From Hymenobacter sp. BT559 (GTDB taxonomy: Bacteria > Bacteroidota > Bacteroidia > Cytophagales > Hymenobacteraceae): 64,000 bases of DNA. This document shows, in pieces, positions 59,901 through 64,000 of this stretch. Numbering within the stretch: position 1 is the stretch's first letter; every line of letters starts with the position of its first letter. The stretch is taken from contig NZ_JAGETY010000005.1 in NCBI RefSeq assembly GCF_017571525.1, positions 248,001 through 312,000 on the forward strand, read 5' to 3'. Below the pieces are notes generated by a model, which saw only the letters and a program-made list of their open reading frames with translations, ran no database searches and had not been told where the DNA came from. The position numbers and the translations under genes were made by a program.

Positions 59901-62900
59901 ACCACCGTGCCCTTCGCCACGCCCGACTGGTTTGTGGCCCTCGCCGATACCGTGGCGCCCGGCCAGCCCACCGCCGTGTTGCTCGGCAGCAGCGAGTCCG
60001 ACGCCCGCATCCTGCTCGAAGTAGAGCGCGGCGGCCAGCTGCTGCGCCGCGAGTGGCTGACCCTGAAAGCCGGCGAGCAGCGCCAGCTAGCCCTCACCAG
60101 CGGCCCGGCCGAGGTCCGTGGCCCGCTCTACGTGCACACCACGCAGGTGCGCGATGGCCGCCTCTACCGCCACGAGGCCGCCGTGCAGGTGGCCGCCGCG
60201 CCCCAGCCGCTGCGCCTGGCCCTGGCCACCTTCCGCGACCGGCTAGCCCCCGGCCAGCGCGAAACCTGGCGCCTCACCATCCGCCAGTCCGACGGCCGCC
60301 CCGCCGATGCCGAGCTGCTCGCCACCCTCTACGACCAGAGCCTAGACGTGTTCCGCCCGCACAGCTTCGAGCGGCTGGAGTTTGGGGGGGATTATTTCCC
60401 GGCGCGGTTTGGCTGGCAGGGGAATATTGGGGAGCTGCGTTCTAATGCCTTCACTAATTCTGGAGTTGGAGAAGCTACACCGGCGATTCTCTACCCTATG
60501 TTAAATACCGGGTACGCGGGTGGATGGATGTTGATGGAATTTGTGCAATCGCTTAATCTTCCCGCGCCAGCAAACGTGTATGGTTCGCGTGCCTTGCAAA
60601 GTCGGGTAGCAGGGGTACAAATTCAGCGAAGTGCTCCCGGCAACGGGCCTGTAATTAGACTTCGAGGTGCCAGCACTATAATGGCCCAGGATATACAGGC
60701 GGCACCTGCTTCGATGGCCGCTAGGCTTGCAAAAGATGCTGCCAGCGGCAAGCTGAATGAAGTAGTAACCGTCGGCTACGGCACCCCCAACAAGCCCGCC
60801 CCCGACCTCTCCACCATCGCCGCCCGGAGCGACTTCCGCGAAACGGCCTTCTGGCAGCCCGCCTTGCGCACCGATAAGAACGGCGACGTGGTGCTCGAAT
60901 TTCAGATGCCCGAGGCCGTGACGCGCTGGCAGCTGCTGGCCCTGGCTCACGACCGCAGCCTGCACACCGGCCAACTGGCCCGCCAGCTCATCACCCAGAA
61001 GGAAATCCAGCTTACGCCCAACGCCCCGCGCTTCCTGCGGCCCGGCGACGCGTTCACCTTCCCCGCCAAGTTTTCCAACCTCACCGACCACGCCACCAGC
61101 GGCACGGCCCAGCTCTTTTTGCTCGACGCCGCCACCGGCCAGGATATCACCAGCCAGCTCCTCAAAGGCCCCACCCAGCTGCCGGTAAGCGCCGCCGCCC
61201 ACCAAAGCGCCGCGCTAGGGTGGGAGCTGACCATCCCGGCCGACTTTGCGCCCGTGGCCGTGACCTACCGCGTGGTGGCTGAGAGTCAGTTAGCAGTTAG
61301 CAGTGAGCAGTCAGCAGAGAAAAAGGGCAAAAAGAAAAACCGTCAGGCTCCCCTCTCCCAAGGAGAGGGGCCGGGGGTGAGGTTTACGGACGGTGAGGAA
61401 AACACCCTGCCTGTGCTGCCCAACCGCATCCTCATCACCGAAAGCCTGCCACTGGCCCTAGCTGGCCCCGGCACCCGCGAGTACGAGCTGAAAAAGCTCA
61501 CGAGCACCGCTAGCCCCACCCGGCGCAACTACTTGCTCACGCTAGAGATGACGGCCAACCCCGCCTGGTACGCCGTGCAGAGCCTGCCCTACCTGCTTGA
61601 ATACCCCTACGAGTGCTCGGAGCAAACCTTCAGCCGGCTCTACGCCAACCTGCTGGCCGCCCAGATTTTGAAAAGCAACCCGCGCTTCAAAGCTGTGCTG
61701 GCCGAATGGACCCGCCAGGCCCAGAGCGGCACCGCCGCCCAGCAAAACGCCCTCGCCAGCAAGCTCGCCCAAAACCAGGAGCTGAAGAATATCCTACTGC
61801 AAGAAACTCCTTGGATGCGCGATGCCCAGGGCGAAACCGAGCGGCTAGCCCGCCTAAGCACGTTGTTTGACGAGACAAGGCTAAAAACCGAAACCGCCCG
61901 CACCTTGGCCAAACTGCAAGCCATGCAGCTGCCCGACGGCTCGTTTCCGTGGTTTGAGAAGATGCCCGCCGACCGCTACATCACCCAGCTCATCGTGGCC
62001 GGCTTCGGCAAGTTGCAGAAGCTCGGCGCCTTTGATGCCAGCCAGGACGACGTGGCCCGCGGCATCCTGCAACACGCCCTACACTACCTCGACGGCGCCC
62101 TGACCCGCGACTACGCCGAGCTGCGCCGCCAAAAGGCCGTTAAGCTGGCTGACAACCACCTCGCAGATATCCAGATTCAGGCGCTGTACGCCCGCAGCTT
62201 CTGGCTGAAACAGCCCGTGGCTGCCGACGCCAAGGCGGCCTATACCTACTACCGCACCCAGGCCGCCAGTTACTGGGCCGGCCAAACCCGCTACCTGCAA
62301 GCGCAGGCCGCGTTAGCCCTGTTCCGGGCAGATAAGGCCGCGCCCGCCGCCCAAAACATCCTGCGCGCCCTGGCCGAAAACGCCCTGCACAGCCCTGAGC
62401 TAGGCATGTACTGGAAAGACGTGACCAGCGGCTACTATTGGCGCGAGGCCCCCACCGAAACGCAGGCCACCCTCATCGAGGCCTTCGACGAAATCAAGAA
62501 TGACCAAAAAGCAGTCGATGAGCTAAAGCTCTGGCTGCTGGCCCACAAGCGCACCCACAGCTGGGAAAGCACCCGCGCCACCACCGATGCCTGTTACGCC
62601 CTGCTGCTGCGCGGCCCCAGCTGGCTAGCCCCTGCCCAGCCGCTAGCCGTGACGGTGGGCGGCCAGCCCATAAAGCCCGAGGCTAGCCAGGCCGGCACCG
62701 GCTACTACAAAACCACTTGGCCCGCTGCCGACATTGAGCCCGCCCAGGGCAAAGTGACGGTGATTAAAACCGATGCCGGCCCGGCCTGGGGCGCCCTCCA
62801 CTGGCAGTACTTCGAAGACCTCGACAAGGTGACGCCCGCCGCCACGCCGCTCAGCCTCGAGCGCCAGCTCTACCGCGAAACCCGCACCGCCGCCGGCCCG

Positions 62901-63272
62901 CAGCTCGAAAGGATAACCGCCGCCACGCCCCTGCGCGTGGGCGACGCCCTAGTGGTGCGCCTCGTGCTGCGCACCGACCGCGCCCTCGAATACGTGCACC
63001 TCAAGGACCAGCGCGCCGCCGGCTTAGAGCTCATTAACCAGCTCAGCGGCTACCAGTACCAAAATGGGCTAGGCTATTATGAGAGCCCGCGCGACGCGGC
63101 CACCAACTTCTTTTTGAGCGAAGTGCCGCGCGGTACCCACGTTTTTGAGTATCGCCTGCGGGCCAGCCAGGCTGGAAATTTTTCGGGCGGCCTAAGCCAG
63201 GTTCAGTGCCTCTACGCGCCCGAGTTTGGGGCCAATTCGGCGGGCCAGCGGTTACTGATTTCGCCGCAATAA
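56994..63272 (+). CDS. Alpha-2-macroglobulin family protein with plug-like insert
   Basis: A 2092-residue exported protease-trapping protein. MRYLLLFCCLLMTALLADSAA is the signal peptide; the GTG at 56931 upstream is rejected. Domains: helical N-region (~30-400), MG2 at ~620 (FTDRAMYRPGQTLYFKGIL), bait-region-type domain (~900-1190), AT-richer insert (~1150-1265) with plug-like VAGVQIQRSAPGNGPVIRLRG and NEVVTVGYGT, A2M domain from ~1275 (ETAFWQPALRTDKNGDVVLEF), then a thioester site Cys1541-Ser-Glu-Gln1544 in YPYECSEQ, so the thioester is probably active. A repeat-derived segment lies at ~1430-1466. Such proteins trap proteases in the periplasm or at the surface. The low-GC insert is described separately. 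Confidence 0.92.
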   Translation: MRYLLLFCCLLMTALLADSAAPGPPSPFAAQWKKIDTLLGKEQTASAAPLVEKICQQARREHNAPAYVRALLYKIRLLSTKENDADEKAIALLEGDLKTAQFPARPILHSLLAGLYANYYNEHRYQLYERTGGAAPTADQTTPGRADGGTSLATWDAGRLGAAIVRHYQQSVADEPARQLKTTLADLGDLAIGGDAEGRALRPTLYDLLAQRAIAGLQNQELYITKPEQQWQPTEPKLFGSAQEFAALKLVAPAADSLNGPLLALRLLQRLTAARLAAGNPAALADVDLQRLDYVHGLVQGIDLASQYEPALGRLAEQYKALPISAEFVARQAEARHEATDEVAAVALTRVAEARFPKSRGAAQARQLRGSIEQPELAFTAADVVVPGQPWRLDLTARNVTELHAWAYRITAKEWQQGTGYDSQNRPLAKRFARALKAAPAATWAVPLPASPTDYKEQKLAAAGAALPAGYYLILLSNKAQLSTDPTAQAAPAGAVTACAMLGASQLSLVHRTNASTGATALLLDRASGVPLAGVKNQATFNVYNRTTQHDDRRLGDVLATSATGEVELPGPNQANDALGREQLSSVRSWLGRDTLFTALNSYYFPGRQNEVEAPQRRTFLFTDRAMYRPGQTLYFKGILTQSKGGKASLLTGQPVSLRLVDVNGQTVQTLNLTTSDFGSFNGSLSLPTGLLNGEMQLQTDAGSLAFAVEDYKRPTFLVMLDSVPGRPQLGQPLTINGRARAYAGQATDGASVKYHITRRELLPLFNVALYGSRAMYPGGGRSQEIAHGTTTTDAEGRFAITFTPPLVPRQPARGSWEPGFLFEITADVTDAAGETRTGTRHVVMGRNPLSLRLAGPGQADKAALPTFTLLGTNATGEPLPATGTLRLLARRYRPNLPGVPGPAPETTDNELPAELVKTLPFDTHASPVLDLKAALANLPTGRYRLEAQAAGADSARARLDFTLFDSNATTVPFATPDWFVALADTVAPGQPTAVLLGSSESDARILLEVERGGQLLRREWLTLKAGEQRQLALTSGPAEVRGPLYVHTTQVRDGRLYRHEAAVQVAAAPQPLRLALATFRDRLAPGQRETWRLTIRQSDGRPADAELLATLYDQSLDVFRPHSFERLEFGGDYFPARFGWQGNIGELRSNAFTNSGVGEATPAILYPMLNTGYAGGWMLMEFVQSLNLPAPANVYGSRALQSRVAGVQIQRSAPGNGPVIRLRGASTIMAQDIQAAPASMAARLAKDAASGKLNEVVTVGYGTPNKPAPDLSTIAARSDFRETAFWQPALRTDKNGDVVLEFQMPEAVTRWQLLALAHDRSLHTGQLARQLITQKEIQLTPNAPRFLRPGDAFTFPAKFSNLTDHATSGTAQLFLLDAATGQDITSQLLKGPTQLPVSAAAHQSAALGWELTIPADFAPVAVTYRVVAESQLAVSSEQSAEKKGKKKNRQAPLSQGEGPGVRFTDGEENTLPVLPNRILITESLPLALAGPGTREYELKKLTSTASPTRRNYLLTLEMTANPAWYAVQSLPYLLEYPYECSEQTFSRLYANLLAAQILKSNPRFKAVLAEWTRQAQSGTAAQQNALASKLAQNQELKNILLQETPWMRDAQGETERLARLSTLFDETRLKTETARTLAKLQAMQLPDGSFPWFEKMPADRYITQLIVAGFGKLQKLGAFDASQDDVARGILQHALHYLDGALTRDYAELRRQKAVKLADNHLADIQIQALYARSFWLKQPVAADAKAAYTYYRTQAASYWAGQTRYLQAQAALALFRADKAAPAAQNILRALAENALHSPELGMYWKDVTSGYYWREAPTETQATLIEAFDEIKNDQKAVDELKLWLLAHKRTHSWESTRATTDACYALLLRGPSWLAPAQPLAVTVGGQPIKPEASQAGTGYYKTTWPAADIEPAQGKVTVIKTDAGPAWGALHWQYFEDLDKVTPAATPLSLERQLYRETRTAAGPQLERITAATPLRVGDALVVRLVLRTDRALEYVHLKDQRAAGLELINQLSGYQYQNGLGYYESPRDAATNFFLSEVPRGTHVFEYRLRASQAGNFSGGLSQVQCLYAPEFGANSAGQRLLISPQ
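61281..61390. repeat. Dispersed repeat inserted in frame within the macroglobulin gene
   Basis: GTCAGTTAGCAGTTAGCAGT-type sequence (same family as 19771), a Lys-rich linker, then the palindrome CCCCTCTCCCAAGGAGAGGG with a GGGGGTGAGG tail. The frame stays open and encodes QAPLSQGEGPGVRF. Confidence 0.8.
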
Positions 63273-63455
63273 AGGGGGCTAGCGGGGGCAATGCCCAGAA
63301 TTTGCTCAGAAATTTCGGTAACGATTGCGGTCCGGTTTGCCGGTGCGCCAGCCCACCGGCCCGGGCCTAGCAGCGCGCCGTTTGCCTGCACAGTAGCTTG
63401 CGTGGGTGGGTGGTACGGACTATTTTTGTTTTTCTAATTATCCAGTAAGTTATTG

Positions 63456-64000
63456 ATGAGGAAGCTAGTTGTATTATTGGCCCTATCGCTGAGCACCTCG
63501 GCGGCCTGGGCCCAGACGGAGAAAAGCCAAGTCGTTACCAAGCTGCCCGGCGAAGAAAGCCTGAGCACCCGCGAGCGGGCCGAGCGCGATTTTCTGATGC
63601 CGGTGCGCCGCAAAAAGGCCGCCGAGCTGTCCAAACCCACGGCCTCGGCCGAGCAGCTAACCACCGCTGCCCCCGAAAACGACGCCATAGCGCATTACAG
63701 CGAAGCTGCCACCGACCCGCGCCCCGAGGAAGCCGCCGCAGCTACCCACGAGGTAAGCGCGGCCAGCCGCCGCGCCGCCCGTCGGGCTCGCCTGCGGGCC
63801 ATCGAACGGGCCGAAGAGCGCGCCGCCGAAGCCCGGGCCGAGCGCCGCGCCGAAGCCCGCCGCGCCGCCCGCCACAGCAGCAAGAGCAGCCACAGCAGCA
63901 AATCGACCAAAGCCAGCCGCGCCAAAGCTGCCCGCGAAGCCAAGCATAGCAGCAAAAGCAGCCGCAGCAAGCACCACAGCAGCGAAAAGTCGAGCAGCCA
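63456..64000 (+). CDS. Exported low-complexity protein, truncated at the window end
   Basis: The frame starts at ATG 63456 (MRKLVVLLALSLSTSAAWAQ) with a clear signal peptide and runs to the last base without a stop; at least 181 residues. After an acidic/basic region (LSTRERAERDFLMPVRRKKAAEL) comes a highly biased tail: Arg/Ala/Glu repeats (RRAARRARLRAIERAEERAA) that could form a helix, then His/Ser/Lys repeats (HSSKSSHSSKSTK). The function is unknown; biased composition resembles a cell-wall or nucleic-acid-binding tail. It is not related by sequence to the macroglobulin upstream. Confidence 0.75.
   Translation, partial: MRKLVVLLALSLSTSAAWAQTEKSQVVTKLPGEESLSTRERAERDFLMPVRRKKAAELSKPTASAEQLTTAAPENDAIAHYSEAATDPRPEEAAAATHEVSAASRRAARRARLRAIERAEERAAEARAERRAEARRAARHSSKSSHSSKSTKASRAKAAREAKHSSKSSRSKHHSSEKSSS

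Noticed and set aside
63500..63977. Minus-strand open frames at the right end with Ala/Leu-rich translations
   Set aside because: They are shadows of the repetitive plus-strand gene starting at 63456.

Overview
The window looks like a chromosomal piece of a GC-rich member of the Bacteroidota, most probably Hymenobacter or a close relative (inference; no rRNA is present to prove it). The evidence is: a porU-porV pair and a cargo protein with a type IX secretion C-terminal domain; promoters of the Bacteroidota form TAnnTTTG; weak or absent Shine-Dalgarno sequences; and many outer-membrane beta-barrel proteins. No tRNA, rRNA, CRISPR array, insertion sequence or prophage was seen. Genes are densely packed, and no gap between genes exceeds about 260 bases. 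Most gaps hold a hairpin terminator, a Bacteroidota promoter or a dispersed palindromic repeat.

Layout. 1-5.7 kb: the end of an outer-membrane protein, then a plus-strand run of mltG, dtd, a MazG-like pyrophosphohydrolase, anmK and a DUF2490 protein. 5.8-8.7 kb (minus): FtsB/DivIC, enolase and a glycosyltransferase. 8.9-17.8 kb: a lipoprotein, an M16 peptidase homologue without its zinc motif, porV, porU (the type IX secretion sortase) and pssA. 17.9-23.3 kb: an MBL hydrolase, an FAD oxidoreductase and a 1128-residue propeller/barrel protein. 23.4-33.1 kb: cytochrome c maturation genes ccmB, ccmC, a ccmD-like gene and ccmE, then ccmF, which is separated from them by a secreted protein, a LytTR response regulator and a hybrid histidine kinase. 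33.2-40.3 kb: a secreted cargo protein, a DUF2520 protein, ferredoxin and IscX, a cold-shock protein, a UbiA prenyltransferase and an outer-membrane barrel.

40.5-44.8 kb holds a four-gene cassette: GT2 glycosyltransferase, NodS-like methyltransferase, PIG-L deacetylase and acyl-CoA dehydrogenase. The product is unknown. 45.1-46.6 kb is purH. 46.7-52.1 kb is a compact sulfur module on the minus strand: ArsR-type repressor, TauE exporter, persulfide dioxygenase/rhodanese, two YedE half-transporters, a TsdA-like dihaem cytochrome and a DsrE protein. Two matching palindromes lie upstream of the repressor and of the exporter. 52.2-54.9 kb is mreBCD. 54.9-56.8 kb is an arsenic module (arsR, DUF6428, GNAT, arsC) without a visible arsenite pump. 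57-63.3 kb encodes a 2092-residue alpha-2-macroglobulin with an AT-richer insert resembling a TonB-receptor plug and an in-frame dispersed repeat. The window ends inside a signal-peptide protein with an Arg/Ala/Glu-rich then His/Ser/Lys-rich tail.

The most interesting items are the four-gene GT2/ACAD/PIG-L/MTase cassette, the sulfur module with its paired operators, the plug-like insert and coding repeat in the macroglobulin, and a gene whose start codon lies inside a mobile-type palindromic repeat.
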